DNA of 64,000 bases, from positions 62,001-126,000 of the forward strand of contig NRSV01000010.1 of assembly GCA_002286855.1 (NCBI GenBank), written 5' to 3'. The notes beneath the pieces were generated by a model. The model searched no databases. It saw only the letters and a program-made list of their open reading frames with translations, and had not been told where the DNA came from. The translations under genes were made by a program, and so were the position numbers. Origin of the DNA: Bipolaris cookei. Taxonomy: Eukaryota; Ascomycota; Dothideomycetes; Pleosporales; Pleosporaceae. This document shows, in pieces, positions 21,701 to 32,987 of this stretch; the stretch's first letter is position 1, and each line of letters begins with the position of its first letter.

Positions 21701-22539
21701 TCGCGATTGATCCAGATATCCTTTATACCGCCTGGGAACACGTCGTAGAGTGCATCGAGAGCAGCGACAGTGAGCCACTTTTTAGGAATGCTTTGTACCA
21801 GAATTGTGGTAGCGGAAGCTCGAATACGGTGATCTGGTCGGGTAAGAACAGTCTGTCTCAGGCGAACAAACTGTCTAAGCGCCAGGTAGAAGTTGAAACA
21901 GACCCAGCAGATGACGCAGACGGCGAGAACCAAATGCACCACCAATCGGCCGTGTTTTCCTGGTACGCCGGCATTTGGCCAGGCGAATGAATCCAAGCCA
22001 GCTACGTCGGGTACATCGCCAAGTCGGTTTAGAGGCAAGAGAATTGGGAGGATGACGAGAGCCATTGGGATGAATATGCGCAGCAAAAGCTGCAGGTATT
22101 CGAGAAAGAGATAGCCATCGACACCAGCGATGCGAATGAGCTCAGAATCACTAATCGTAAAGACATTTTTGAAAGACTCGATTGCGGTTATGGGGGCGGC
22201 GATGCGTTTTGCGACAGGGACGAAGGCAGTCTTGTAATAGCTAGTCCTTGTTAGTAAATGTGTGGCAAAGCAGGTATGTATTACTGCATACTAGATCTTG
22301 TGGAAGAGGCTCTGTCGCGATACCCCGTCCTTGTTCTGGTCCTCTGCGAGTTTCTTGGACTTTCTCTTGTGCAGTTTCCAGTTGCCGCTCAAGATGAGGA
22401 AAAAGGCAATCTGCACACCGAAGATAACTGCGGCCGTCGAGAGGGAAGCAGCGAAATTCTCAATGCTCTGGTTTTCTTTTCGCTGGGCAGAACCAGGGCC
22501 GGCCGTGTTTGTCGGCTCTGAACCAGCAGTGCTGGACAT
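18722..22539 (-). CDS. CSC1/RSN1-family (DUF221) calcium-permeable channel-like protein
   Basis: Multi-pass membrane protein related to yeast Csc1, Rsn1 and Phm7 and plant OSCA hyperosmolality-gated channels. Exons on the minus strand: 22539-22292, 22240-19839 and 19791-18722; both introns (51 and 47 bp) have GTATGC and GTAAGT donors, and the total is 1239 residues. The N-terminal membrane block (AVIFGVQIAFFLILSGNWKL) fits the RSN1_TM region. A long charged cytosolic part (about residues 290-540) has Lys/Glu-rich and poly-Ser tracts. The conserved region FIQFNHQVAAHMACQSL and VLWENLTMKWWER opens the 7-TM domain. The C-terminal VWIPHDELGIAKDEIER fits the PHM7 extension. It is longer than the usual 850-1000 residues because of the cytosolic insert. 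The family is sure; the channel function is by homology. Confidence 0.9.
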
Positions 22540-23995
22540 GGTGTTGTGCGCCGTGGAGTGGCCAAGGCCGCCGAAGGTGAGTGGTTGTGAATTGATGGCT
22601 CCTGTCGTTGGTTAAGTGCTAATGGCCATAGGCCAAGTTTAAAAGGAGAGCAGCCGCTGTTGGGTGCGGTTGCAGGCCGTTGGGGATATGTCGCTGTAGC
22701 GGGGCTGCAGACAAGCAAAAAGGATAGTGAATCAGAGAAGCACCGAGGGCGGTATTGGAAGGGTGTTAAGGATTCATGGGTGACTGGGGTAGCCGACGTG
22801 TTTCAAGCCCTGCAATCCTTGATGCGCGGTTGCATGGGGGCTTGGCGGCGTCACTGGCGTCCATGAACTCTGGCTAGCCGCCGCCGTTTGAGGCAAACAG
22901 GCGCTGGGCCCAATCTATATGCATACCGACCAAACCAAGGGTACAAAGTAGGTTTTGTACATGTATCTCTGTGTAGATGCGGCGACCGTCACTCTGTCCT
23001 CCTCTGAAGGCCTTGCCTATCTCCATCACTGCGGTTTTACATGCATTGTCGCGACGCAGCCTACAAAGAACTACTGAACATGTGCGACTTTGTTGAATGC
23101 ACGAGCATATGTACAGCGCGTATCAACCGTGGCACAGGCGTGGATCCGATCTGAGCCCTTGACCCCGTACTATGACGTTAAGCTGCATCCGTCTTACCAA
23201 GTAGCCATCCCGTCTTGCCCAGTCTGTCTAGTGGGCGCACCAGCCTCACTTGCCCCCCCACGAGCCGCCACACACCGCCACCTTGTCAACGCCAGCGCCA
23301 CACGTCAATCTCTATAGTCGTACGACGTCGCAACTTGTGCTTGACAGTGCGCCGTTGACTTCAGTGCACTTTTTGCATTGTGAAAACGGTCATGGCTCTG
23401 ACAGAACCCAAAGACCAGCGTGAGGCATGTGCTATGGGACGCCTTCACACTACACCTCAAGTTGGGCGCCCCCGCAGCTTTCGGCCCTATCACTTCTTGC
23501 TTGCAAACCTTCAGGGTCTGCCGTGAAGCGCTAGCCAACAGCGTGTAATTCAACCGCTCGCACTCAGACCTCCCTCTACCATGCCTGTGCACCTGTTGCA
23601 ATTTCCCCCAATCATATAGCAACCGAAAAACAACTGGACAAACATTTCGGCTCCGCGTCTCGCCATGCCGGCTCGTGAAGTTTCTCGGGTTGAGACACAG
23701 GTCTAGCCAAGGTCTTCAGGATAGCAATCGCACCGCATGTTACAGTTTGGAGTTTACAAGACGCCGACAATGCCTTGGCTTCATATCGTCTACAGCCACG
23801 TGCAGCTCGCACACGTGCTGTCGCGATGTCGCGTGTAGTCAGCACTGCGCTCATTGGCTTATATTTGCTTCAGACGGACCGCGTGTGCGTCATCACCGCG
23901 CGCCATGTTTCCTTCATCCTCTCAACATTAGCAATTGCAAGCAACCAGTCGCTCTTATCTTTAAATCGCTGCAGTAAATTGTATGCTTGCGCGCA
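22540..23995. other. Divergent intergenic region, no supported gene
   Basis: About 1.45 kb between the head-to-head CSC1-like and NTH1 genes. Short frames on both strands (for example 23305-23622 minus) have no family signature. Confidence 0.55.
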
Positions 23996-25307
23996 ATGCG
24001 GACCTCGCGCATCTCCCGTGATACTGCCCGAATCTTGGCCGCGAGTCGCGCTCAGCGCGCCCAACGGCAAACACGATCTGCCATCAATGCACCAGCGTCC
24101 ACTGTTGACGCCAGTCACGTCAACCAGGAAGCCGAAACTGATCTGACTTCTCAATCCGGCCCCAAGACAAGTTCGGCCCCATCAGAGTCGTATTCAGATG
24201 GCGAAGCGCAACCAGCGCCCAAAAGAAGGAAAAAGGGGCAAGATACATCCATTGCCGTGAAGCAGGAAGTCGAAGAGACATCAATCAGCACACTTCCATC
24301 ACCAGTCAAAAATGTCAAAGTCAAGAAAGCACGCCGTGCACCGGCGAAGAAGACAACAGCCAGTGATGGCACCGTCAAGATCGAGCCGCCTGCAAACTGG
24401 GAGGAGATATACACCCTGACGAAGGAGATGCGGAACGAGAACGTAGCGCCTGTAGACACAATGGGCTGTGAGAGCTTGGCAGACAGGAACAGAACACCGC
24501 GAGATCAGCGATTCCAGACGCTTGTGGCATTAATGCTGAGCAGTCAAACCAAGGATACCGTCACGGCCCCTGTAATGCGGGGAATGCAGGAGAGAATGCC
24601 AGGAGTTCGTCACATATCATCTATCTAATCCATCCGCAACTAACAGGTACCAGGGCTTCAATCTCAAATCTGTCCTCGCGCTCGAGCCCACGGAGCTTAA
24701 TGGCTTCATTAACAAAGTAGGCTTTCACAACCTCAAGACCAAGTACATCAAGCAGACTGCAGAAATACTGAGAGACAAATGGAACTCGGATATACCCGAC
24801 ACGATTGAAGGACTAGTCTCACTGCCAGGAGTAGGTCCCAAGATGGCATATCTCACAATGAGCGCAGCCTGGGGTCGGACTGAGGGTATAGGCGTTGATG
24901 TGCATGTCCATCGCATCACCAACCTATGGGGCTGGCACAAGACACAACAGCCGGAGCAGACACGCGCAGCGCTGGAATCATGGCTACCCAGAGAGAAATG
25001 GCACGACATCAACAATCTACTTGTAGGTTTTGGTCAGACAATATGCCTCCCAGTAGGCAGGAAATGCGGCGACTGCAAGCTGGCAGATAGAGGCTTGTGC
25101 CCATCAGCCGTAGCAGCAAAGCGTACAAAGGTTAAGAGGGAGGAAGCTATCGTTAAAGTTGAGGCGCCTGAAGGCGACACGATAGTAAAGAAGGAGGAGA
25201 TTGTTGAGCATATGGATGAGATCAAAGCCGAAGATGTGGAAAATGTGATACCGGATATTGAGGACATTGGGAGAGAGCCACGCAAAAGAATGCGAAGGAA
25301 GCAGTAG
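23996..25307 (+). CDS. NTH1: Endonuclease III homologue (DNA glycosylase/AP lyase)
   Basis: Base-excision-repair enzyme that removes oxidised pyrimidines and nicks AP sites, acting in nucleus and mitochondria. Exons 23996-24604 and 24654-25307 give 420 residues; the acceptor at 24653 (TACCAG) is needed to restore the frame (MPG then GFNLKSV). The first 160 residues are basic and disordered with a KRRKK cluster, a likely nuclear signal. The helix-hairpin-helix LPGVGPKMA carries the catalytic Lys (about 266), and the Asp in GVDVHVHRI (about 285) is the partner acid. An iron-sulphur loop follows with Cys at about 334, 341, 344 and 352 (C-x6-C-x2-C-x7-C). The acidic C-terminal tail ends in RKRMRRKQ. 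The first ATG in frame is 23996. Confidence 0.93.
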
Positions 25308-25885
25308 ACGCCCGTATCAGGAACACACTTTTCTCCTCAACGAGGACATCTGACGTGCGACCAGCTGTTTGTTGCCTAAATAGAAGACCAAGTACAGCGC
25401 ATCACATTTCCCGCGCCATTGTCGCGCTACAAATAAGCAAATAGCCACGGTGGAGCTGACTTGCTATGCGCGCTTTATTTGCCCGACCCACAGGTTCCAG
25501 GGTTATCCTGCACCTACCGCACCATCACCAACCCCAGGACCTCCAAAGTGCATCGTCGCATCGATGATGAGACAGTCCAGGCTTGTAACGCCCATGCACT
25601 TGCAATACCACTTTCACCGTTTCCTCTTACTAAACTGCAAACGGCTCATCGCGCACTTGTCAAGCGCAAACTACTGGTAGTTCACGCGCTAACCCAGCTC
25701 CTACCGTTCTTCACGTGAACATGTACTGATTCGACAAGACACAATCAACTTCTACAGCTTGCCCATCGCTTTGGAAGACTGCAGAAGTCGGTCGCCTCTA
25801 TTAGTTGTTACAGGGAAGGTGGCGATATTGGGAGATCGGAGCCAGTACCTACAAGTGCTACGCAGGGTCTACTCCAAACGCCAAC
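25308..25885. other. Intergenic, no supported gene
   Basis: About 580 bp between two genes on the same strand. Short frames show no domains. The part before 25886 presumably carries the promoter of the membrane-protein gene. Confidence 0.5.
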
Positions 25886-27508
25886 ATGTCAACCAAAGAG
25901 CAGGACGATACCTCTCGCCACAGTCCATCGCGCCCCGGAACAACTACCACAGCCAAGTCACACAAGTTGACCACATCGCCCGGGACCAAGCTTGACTACG
26001 CACGTCCACGTGTCATGCTTCTCACAGCCTGTCTCGTCTATCTCACTACCTCCCTCTTCGCCTTCCAGATCAGTATCATCAGCGTTCTCAACTTAATTTC
26101 ACCAGAGTATGAGCGATTCAACGACCAGCTTCTAGCGCATTCGAGTGCCTTGCGCAAGGAGCAGATCGTCTACAGCCGTCTAGACAATATTCTGTCTAGT
26201 GAGTTGAACCGCGGTTTCATAGAGACTCATGAAGATTGCCTTGTTCGTGGGCTTGAGAGAGCAAACCACGAGCTCATCGGCCTTGGGTTCCGATATCCTG
26301 ATATTCGTGAGCAGGTCATGGAGTGGACGATGGAGAATTGTGGAAGATTGCAGTATGCACCACAGATTGTGAATGAAGAGCCGACTCCACAAGAAGCTGT
26401 CTTGACGTACTGGGCAAGTCTGAGCTATCGTGCTCGCCAGATCGTTGGGGAGACTCTCAGTCTGGTCAAGCGAAAGCTTGGTTGGGCTCTCGGCCGGCTT
26501 CTGGGTTCTTGTCAGCGTGAAGACGCTTCTCCTCGTATTGACCACGCGGCCGCCGACAAGGACATGTACGCCAATGGTTCTGTCTCTTCTGAGCGCCTTC
26601 TACTCCAAGTTCCGTTTGGATTCGCTCTGCAGTGTCAACCGGACCAGCCTTGCCGTCTCTTCTACCCAGCTGATTCAACCGCAGATTCTCAGGAGTTGCA
26701 CGTTTCGCCAGAGACTCTCGAGAAACTTGAGCAGCGGACAGCAGAACTATCTATTTTCAACACCACCCTCGACCAAATGAGATCGATCATTTCTCAAGCA
26801 TTACGCGTAGTGGTCTATCTTGAGATATTCTTTCTGGGTCTCTCCGTCATTACATTCATCCACAGTCTCATTACCAAGGCTGATCCGTCGTATGCTCACC
26901 CCGGAACAGAAGCGACTTACTTAATCAAATCCATGATGATAGAACATCTTTCTGCCGCAGCAGCCTTCATGCTCGACAAGTACCCCGGAATCTTTCCCAA
27001 CATACGATTTGCTCTAATCTTCGCTTTCGTCATAACAACCCTCGGCTTAAGCATGGTCCTAAAACTCCTCATCTCCGGATCGCAACAAGAGACTATCTCC
27101 AACATCCGCCAGTCGCTGCAAGACCTCTACCTAATTCTCAGAAACCGCGAAATCCCAGGCGAGGAATGCACTTCGCAAGTTGATGACGATGGAAACGAGG
27201 GTACCGAAAATAAAACCCCGAAAACAGAACCCTTCTCACAAGAAAACAAAGCAATCGCCGCTTCGCCAATCCCCTGCTCACCATTAAAACCCCACCACCG
27301 CTTCGCCGACCCAACAACGACTGTGCAAGAAGATATCAGACGGTCACGCGAATTGCTTCGCCAAGAACGTACGAAGCAAACAGCCAGTGATGATACTGGA
27401 GGAGATGCGGGTTTCGATACTGACACGGAGTCCGAAAGCGATACATTTACCTATATCGCTATTGATGCGGCGCATCAAGTTAGTATCTCTGATGAACCAG
27501 CGTGGTAA
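25886..27508 (+). CDS. Unknown membrane protein
   Basis: Not recognised. A single exon of 540 residues starts at ATG 25886; the frame is open further upstream but without an ATG. A hydrophobic segment after a basic start lies near residues 42-70 (VMLLTACLVYLTTSLFAF). A soluble, acidic middle part includes two cysteines in FALQCQPDQPCRLFYP. Two more hydrophobic segments lie near 305-327 (VVVYLEIFFLGLSVITF) and 368-395 (FALIFAFVITTLGLSMVL). The C-terminal 140 residues are disordered, Ser/Thr/Glu-rich and acidic. Three or four membrane spans with a lumenal or extracellular loop are likely. No enzyme motif is visible. It lies between a DNA-repair gene and a BRCT gene with no obvious link. Confidence 0.75.
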   Translation: MSTKEQDDTSRHSPSRPGTTTTAKSHKLTTSPGTKLDYARPRVMLLTACLVYLTTSLFAFQISIISVLNLISPEYERFNDQLLAHSSALRKEQIVYSRLDNILSSELNRGFIETHEDCLVRGLERANHELIGLGFRYPDIREQVMEWTMENCGRLQYAPQIVNEEPTPQEAVLTYWASLSYRARQIVGETLSLVKRKLGWALGRLLGSCQREDASPRIDHAAADKDMYANGSVSSERLLLQVPFGFALQCQPDQPCRLFYPADSTADSQELHVSPETLEKLEQRTAELSIFNTTLDQMRSIISQALRVVVYLEIFFLGLSVITFIHSLITKADPSYAHPGTEATYLIKSMMIEHLSAAAAFMLDKYPGIFPNIRFALIFAFVITTLGLSMVLKLLISGSQQETISNIRQSLQDLYLILRNREIPGEECTSQVDDDGNEGTENKTPKTEPFSQENKAIAASPIPCSPLKPHHRFADPTTTVQEDIRRSRELLRQERTKQTASDDTGGDAGFDTDTESESDTFTYIAIDAAHQVSISDEPAW

Positions 27509-27799
27509 TGATTTCATGGGTTGAGTCGTACGAGCAAGGATTAGATAATGACGGGGGCGTATTGGCGTTTTTGGGCTTGTTCGGGGATAGGCAAGGAGCG
27601 TTACTTTGAGGAGAATTAGATATTGTAGCATTGTTTTTTTTTATTTCCATGGTTTCGGGGAGTGCATGAGATGGGCATTTTGCTGAATTTCAGGAGAAGA
27701 AAAGTTATAGATGCAAAACATGGTTAGAGACTATCTTCGTAGATCTCAAATGAGCCACATCATGAAAGGAATCTTCCAAGCAAACTCTCAAAAATTCCC

Positions 27800-29433
27800 T
27801 TAGCTAACCACATACCAAGACGAGATAGAGAAACCATCAGCACCAAAACCAAAGTTCATGTCCTTCCGTCCCAAATCTCGACTTCCCCCTCCATACTTCC
27901 TCACATCACTTCCTCCCCCAACCCCCCTCAACAAATGCGCAAACTCCGGCGCAACAAAGCCCCTCCCATCAACTCCATTCCCCAGCCTCCCCGCCTCCCC
28001 GCCTCCCTCCTCTTCTTCTTTTTCTCCTGCACCTCAACCCCAACCCCAACCCCAACCTCCTCCCCCACCTCTCCCTCACCACCACGACCCCAAAAAATCC
28101 CTTGTCATCCAGTCCCCCCTCGAACAACGGAATCCCAAATTGACCTCTGACGTACTCCCCATCCCCTTCCTCCCCATATGCTGTGCCTCCACTATGCGTG
28201 GAAGCAAACAACCTCCCAGCCTGCGGAAACACTCCAATTGGCATACCCAATCTCGGCCTACAATACCTGTACGGCTCGACATTCAACCTGGCGGCTTCGC
28301 GCTTTTGCAGCAAGGCGGCGTGAGCGTCGAAGCGGGATTCCCAGGGGATGAGGGTGAGGTCGTGGAAGGCGTGGCGGAAGGAGCACCAGGCTTGGCTGAA
28401 GGGAGAGTTGCAGGGGCAGAGGGGGCCTGTGAAGGGGGCAGAGGGGTGAGGGGATATGGGGAGGATGAGGGAGAGGAGGCGGGATGCTCCTGCTTCTGCG
28501 TGGTTTGTGTCTGGTTTCTTCTGGTCGGTCGCGGGGAGGTTAAGTTGATGGTGGTGAGTAGGGTGAAGCCGAAATGGTTTCGATGGGTTGATACTGTGCG
28601 AGACCCCAGTACATATGCGGTTTCGTGTGACTTTCCAGCAGCCCGATGTGGTATTTTGCGGTAATGTTGTTGGAAACATCACTCTGGATTAAAGTGATTT
28701 TGTAGTCGAAACCTGTGGGGTCTTGATAGTAGTGATATTCGGCTCTCCAGTGGTATTTAGCTTGTGTTCTCGAATCATCAGGTGCAGACGAAAGGGCAGG
28801 TCCAGGATTGATGCTCAATGTAGTGCTTGGGGTGGTATGTGAGGTATCCTTCACTTCAGCTTCTTGCAACGCCATCGCTCTCTCCGCCCGCCTACGCAGA
28901 AGATCCTCTTTTGCAGATACAAAAGGTCTAGGAGGTACGGATGCAGAAGCAGGCGCCGAAGAAGAAGAAGGAGAAGAAAAGAAAAAGCTCCTACTCTTCC
29001 TCGGCTTACACCCAATACCAGTAGGAGTCTTACACGTACCTGAACCCGTCAACTTCCTGATCTCCTCGCATCCCTCCCGAAACTTCTTACTATCAGCCTG
29101 GGCCCCCAGTCTCTTCAGTTGCTTAGCCACGTGCCGCTTATCGCTCAGGGCCTCCCACGCATAACTTTTAACGGGAAGTTTCTTGCCAGCGTTCAGGGAG
29201 TCGTCGAGCCAGTCGTAGCTGAGGATTCGGATACCGAAGAAGAGTGCTTGACACACTGCTTCAGTGCGTTTTTTGGATTTGTAGGCTTCTTTGCTGGCGA
29301 GGAGGTGGGTGACGTCTTGGTGGACGGTAGGGGAGTAGCGGTCGCTGTTACGCTTAATCCAGTGTTGGATTTGCTTGGGTGGGTGGATGTGGATGCCTGT
29401 TGTGGCGATGACGAGGTTCTTAAGGATGCCCAT
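27800..29433 (-). CDS. BRCT- and WGR-like-domain protein
   Basis: Minus strand from ATG 29433. Residues 1-100 form a BRCT-type fold (IATTGIHIHPPKQIQHWI, VTHLLASKEAYKSKK, ILSYDWLDDSL), a phosphoprotein- or DNA-damage-binding module. After a Ser-rich linker a WGR-like part begins (YYQDPTGFDYKITLIQSD, PHMYWGLAQY) and is completed in another frame by AWCSFRHAFHDLTLIPWESR. This implies an intron or frameshift between about 28592 and 28400; a GTATCA donor with a TTCAG acceptor fits phase. A second break near 28050 leads to a last stretch ending SISSWYVVS and TAA at 27800-27802. BRCT plus WGR recalls the N-terminal part of fungal PARP, but no PARP catalytic domain is seen. Exon borders in the 3' half are uncertain. 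Confidence 0.65.
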
Positions 29434-29853
29434 TGTGGAGATTGGAGTGGAGGAGTGCTCTGGATAGTGGTGTTGAAGAGATGGTTATAGTACCGATATG
29501 GACAAGGTCACCGCCTACTTGTCTCAGAACTGATTGCATCATCTCTGGGAGTTGTTTTACCTTGCGGTAGTTTACAGTGCTCAGAGTGATACTGGGTCTG
29601 TCTACGCGGTGACGCTGCGGCTATAAGGTAAAACACCATTGCGAACTCGCACGATCAACCCTCCTCAAACCGTATTTTTTCACGACAAACTGTCCCATGC
29701 ATCAATGCAGGATAGCATCGAGGCCAAGTTAGAACACCAAGATTGTATCTAATAATTCAAAATCCAGAAACAAGGTGTTATTAAATACGTTTTATTTGAG
29801 CGAAAAGCCTCCATCTAGATAGCTTGTCAACAATGCGTCTTCATGAGACTTGT
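29434..29853. other. Intergenic, no supported gene
   Basis: About 420 bp between the BRCT gene promoter side and the TRP1 stop codon, with no supported frame or RNA. Confidence 0.5.
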
Positions 29854-32305
29854 CTACAAACTCTTAGCCGCCTTCACAAATGAACGGATCTTGTCCAAGC
29901 TCTGCTGACCATCCTCCTCAACACCACTGCTGACATCAATTGCATAGACCCGATCTCGGTATTCATCAAGCCCAGCGAGCGTCGTCTGCACGTTGTCTGG
30001 GTTCAAGCCTCCTGCCAGTATGACCTTGATGCCATCATCCTTGGCAAATACTGCCTTGACGTCTGACAATTCCAATTGCTGGCCAGAGCCTCCCGACCCA
30101 GCATCTAGCAAGGGAAGAGCATGGTAGCCTCTTGTGCCGATGCCATGGTCTTGCGGGTTAAATGCCTTCAGAACAGGAACAGGGACAAGCTTTGCCCACT
30201 CAACTGGCTCTTGGCCGTGGAATTGCACAACATCCAAATTCAGCAATCGCTGCTGCTCAAGCACATACTCTAGCGACTGATTGCGAAAGACTCCCACGAG
30301 CAGCGCGCGACTATCGTTTTCAACAAGCCGTGATGCGCCGTGATCGAAAAAGTCGGACGCGGTCTTTGAGTCGGCCAGGAGCCCTGATTTTGAGATATTC
30401 GGCTTCTTGGTTTTATGAACTGCTTCAGATATCGCAAGAGCCGTCTCTGCTGTTACTGTTCGCTTGGTTCCAGGAGCAAGAATCATGCCGATAAGATCGG
30501 CTCCCGCTTCGACCGCAGCTACGGCAGCCTCCACACTTCGTGTCCCACAGATTTTGACCATTGTACCAGAAGATGCCCGAACCTCCTTGACAGTGGTTCC
30601 ACCTAGGAGCTCTGAGATGAATTGCGCAGTGTTTGACGCCCGCATGAGCGCTTCTCCAACCAAGACTGCACCAACTCCACTCTTGATGTATGGCTCTACA
30701 TCCTTGGGGCCAGCAATGCCACTCAGCGCGCACAAGATTGTCTCTTTCGGGACCATGTTGATCAGGCGGTTTGTTGTTTCCATGTCAACCTCGAAGTTTA
30801 CCAGGTTCCGGTTGTTTACGCCGATGACCTGGGCGCCCAACTTGACTGCAATCTCAGTCTCGTCAGCATTCTGCACCTCAACCAGGGGCTCCATTCCGAG
30901 TGATCTAGAGTAGTCGTAGAGCTTCTTCAAGACCGGCTCATCTAGCATCTTGACAATTAGCAACACGGTATCAGCACCCGCAAGCCTAGCCTCGAGGATC
31001 TGGTATTCGTCGAAGATGAATTCCTTGCGCAGCACAGCAGGTCGATTCGGCATGCCTTCGATGCTTTGTCGAACGGCTTTGAGGTCTTCGATGCTACCCT
31101 TGAACCATTCGGGTTCTGTGAGCACAGAAATGGTGCTGGCGCCAGCCTTGGCATATAGCCTGGCTTGAGCAGGCGCACACGTCGATAGCGAAATAATGCC
31201 TTTGGAAGGCGACGCACGCTTGATTTCGGACATGAGAGAGAGTCTGAAAGGGGATTGTCTCAGACGCTCCGGAAAGTTGATCTGCGGTGGGGCCAGGTTC
31301 AGGTCATATGCAGCCTGCAAATCAACAGGTCTTTGAGAGGGGATCTTCTTCTGCTCAGCAACGGCTGCCCTGCGGTGATCGTAAATCTTTTCCAAGATGG
31401 AGGTCTGCTTGTCCTTCTTTGCGCCGTTGGCGGTGTCGTTGGAAGCAGCTCCAATTACTTGGGCATGTGCCTCTTTCTGCAGTCGGTCGTTCTCGGCCCA
31501 CGTGCCTCCTTGCATCTTGAGGAAGTTTCTCATCATGAGACGCCCATGCTCGGTCAAAATGCTCTCTGGATGAAACTGCACGCCTTCAATCACATACTCT
31601 TTATGGCGAACGCCCATGATGACCTCCTTGATCTCGGCGTCTGCATTTGCGGGAATGGTTGCAGTAATCTCAAGGCAGTCTGGAAGCGTGCCGTGAGTGC
31701 CAGCAAGAGAATGATACCTAGTAACTGGCACATCCTGGGGCACGCCTGCAAACACACCCTTGGCATCGTGCTTGAGAGGGGATGTTTTTCCGTGAAGAAT
31801 CTGACCAGTAACGTCTACGGTGCCGCCATAGCTGTAGAAAATGCACTGTCTGCAGTGTGTTAATAACGTACCATTCACACCATACGAGGCTTCGCGATAG
31901 TATGCAGTGGCATTGCTCAAAGACACTACACAACGAATGCCAAACACAACCTCAGCCGATGAAAAAGAAAAGGGAAGGAACTCACTCTCCCATGCACACG
32001 CCCAAAATCGGAATCTTGCCACTGAAGTGCTTAATGGCTGCATTGCTGATGCCAGCATCCTTTTCCGGGTGTCCGGGACCTGGGCTGATGACGACCTGGG
32101 TAGGCTTCTTTGCAATGAGCTCATCAAGCGTAATCTCATCATTGCGATAAACAGTTACGAATGCGCCTTCAAAGACAAGGTACTGATAGACGTTCCAGGT
32201 GAAAGAGTCATAGTTGTCGATGAGGATCACATTGGAGGCGGTGGGTATCGGCGGCGAGGGGTTGGGATTGTGAGGCGAATGGTCAATCAAACTAAGGGAT
32301 GGCAT
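29854..32305 (-). CDS. TRP1: Trifunctional tryptophan biosynthesis protein (glutamine amidotransferase / IGP synthase / PRA isomerase)
   Basis: Filamentous-fungal TRP1 (trpC) protein. Its glutamine amidotransferase domain feeds anthranilate synthase, and the indole-3-glycerol-phosphate synthase and phosphoribosylanthranilate isomerase domains do later steps, in the cytosol. Exons on the minus strand are 32305-31986 and 31849-29854; the GTGAGT donor and CTGCAG acceptor restore GVCMGEQCIF, and the total is 771 residues, the usual size. Order: GATase about 20-225 with the nucleophile Cys in GVCMGEQC and the His/Glu site in GVQFHPES; IGPS about 250-520 with SEIKRASPSKG and VLRKEFIFDEYQI; PRAI about 535-771 starting VKICGTRS. 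An upstream GTG-started extension is rejected; ATG 32305-32303 is the first ATG. A GCN4/CPC1-type site lies about 240 bp upstream. Confidence 0.96.
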
Positions 32306-32987
32306 TTTGGGGGACGTAGCAAGACTGTTCCGACGACGGGCCAGGAAAGGTGGTATATAAGTTTTTATCGGGGCCGCCTCCGGCACTTGGGCAACGGCAC
32401 AAGATTTCGGTGCTTTGCCGGCGATACACGTTGTATTTGGCAGGGTGTTGAGGTGGGATGCAGGTGGTGGAGGAGGGTATTACGCAGTTGCCGGGAGGCT
32501 CGGTGGAAAAGAGTGTATGGGCGGGCAGTGCGGTGGGGTGAGGTGAGTCAAGGATGTGTCAGTGAGATGTATATTGAGGCTGCGGAGTTAACACGGAGGT
32601 GACACGCATTAGTCCTGAGTGCCATTGCAGGGCAAGAAAACCAAAGCAGCTGGGCAGGGTGTGCTGCAAACATGTACAATACGCAGGCAACGGGATGCGA
32701 CTATACTATATGACACTGCACTGCATTTCACTACATTGTGCCGACGTGCTGAGACGATAACATGCCATGGCCATGTGTAATGTACGTAGAGGGCAAAGTT
32801 GAGTGGCCCTGATCCCTGCACGTGCTAGCCCGACTTTCGCGTGAGCTTTGGGTTTGGCGACTGTGCAGACATTCCATACAGACATTCACGTCGACGCCAA
32901 ACAGCCGGCCATTGCCCACCCGCGCCCCAACACCCCCTTCATGGCCTTTGGCTAGCTGGCCTACACGTCGCGCATCCCAGCGCAAAC
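32306..32987. other. Shared divergent promoter of TRP1 and NUP188
   Basis: About 680 bp between the divergent start codons. It contains TGAGTCA at 32544-32550. No gene supported. Confidence 0.6.
32544..32550. promoter_or_regulatory. GCN4/CPC1 (cpcA)-type site TGAGTCA
   Basis: Perfect match to the TGA(C/G)TCA element bound by the cross-pathway-control bZIP activator in fungi, placed about 240 bp upstream of the TRP1 start. General amino-acid control of TRP1 is established in other fungi; function here is inferred from match and position. Confidence 0.55.

Noticed and set aside
25805..25885. N-terminal extension of the unknown membrane protein
   Set aside because: The open frame upstream has no ATG (it begins at TTG). 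The first ATG is 25886, and the extension lacks features.
27858..28664. 268-codon plus-strand frame, Pro-rich then Gly/Val-rich
   Set aside because: It is antisense to the BRCT-WGR gene. Its composition changes abruptly where the opposite strand's domains change, and it has no domain of its own.
32306..32386. GTG-started extension of TRP1 that would look like a mitochondrial presequence
   Set aside because: No ATG starts it; nuclear fungal genes rarely use GTG. The ATG at 32305 gives the normal family length.
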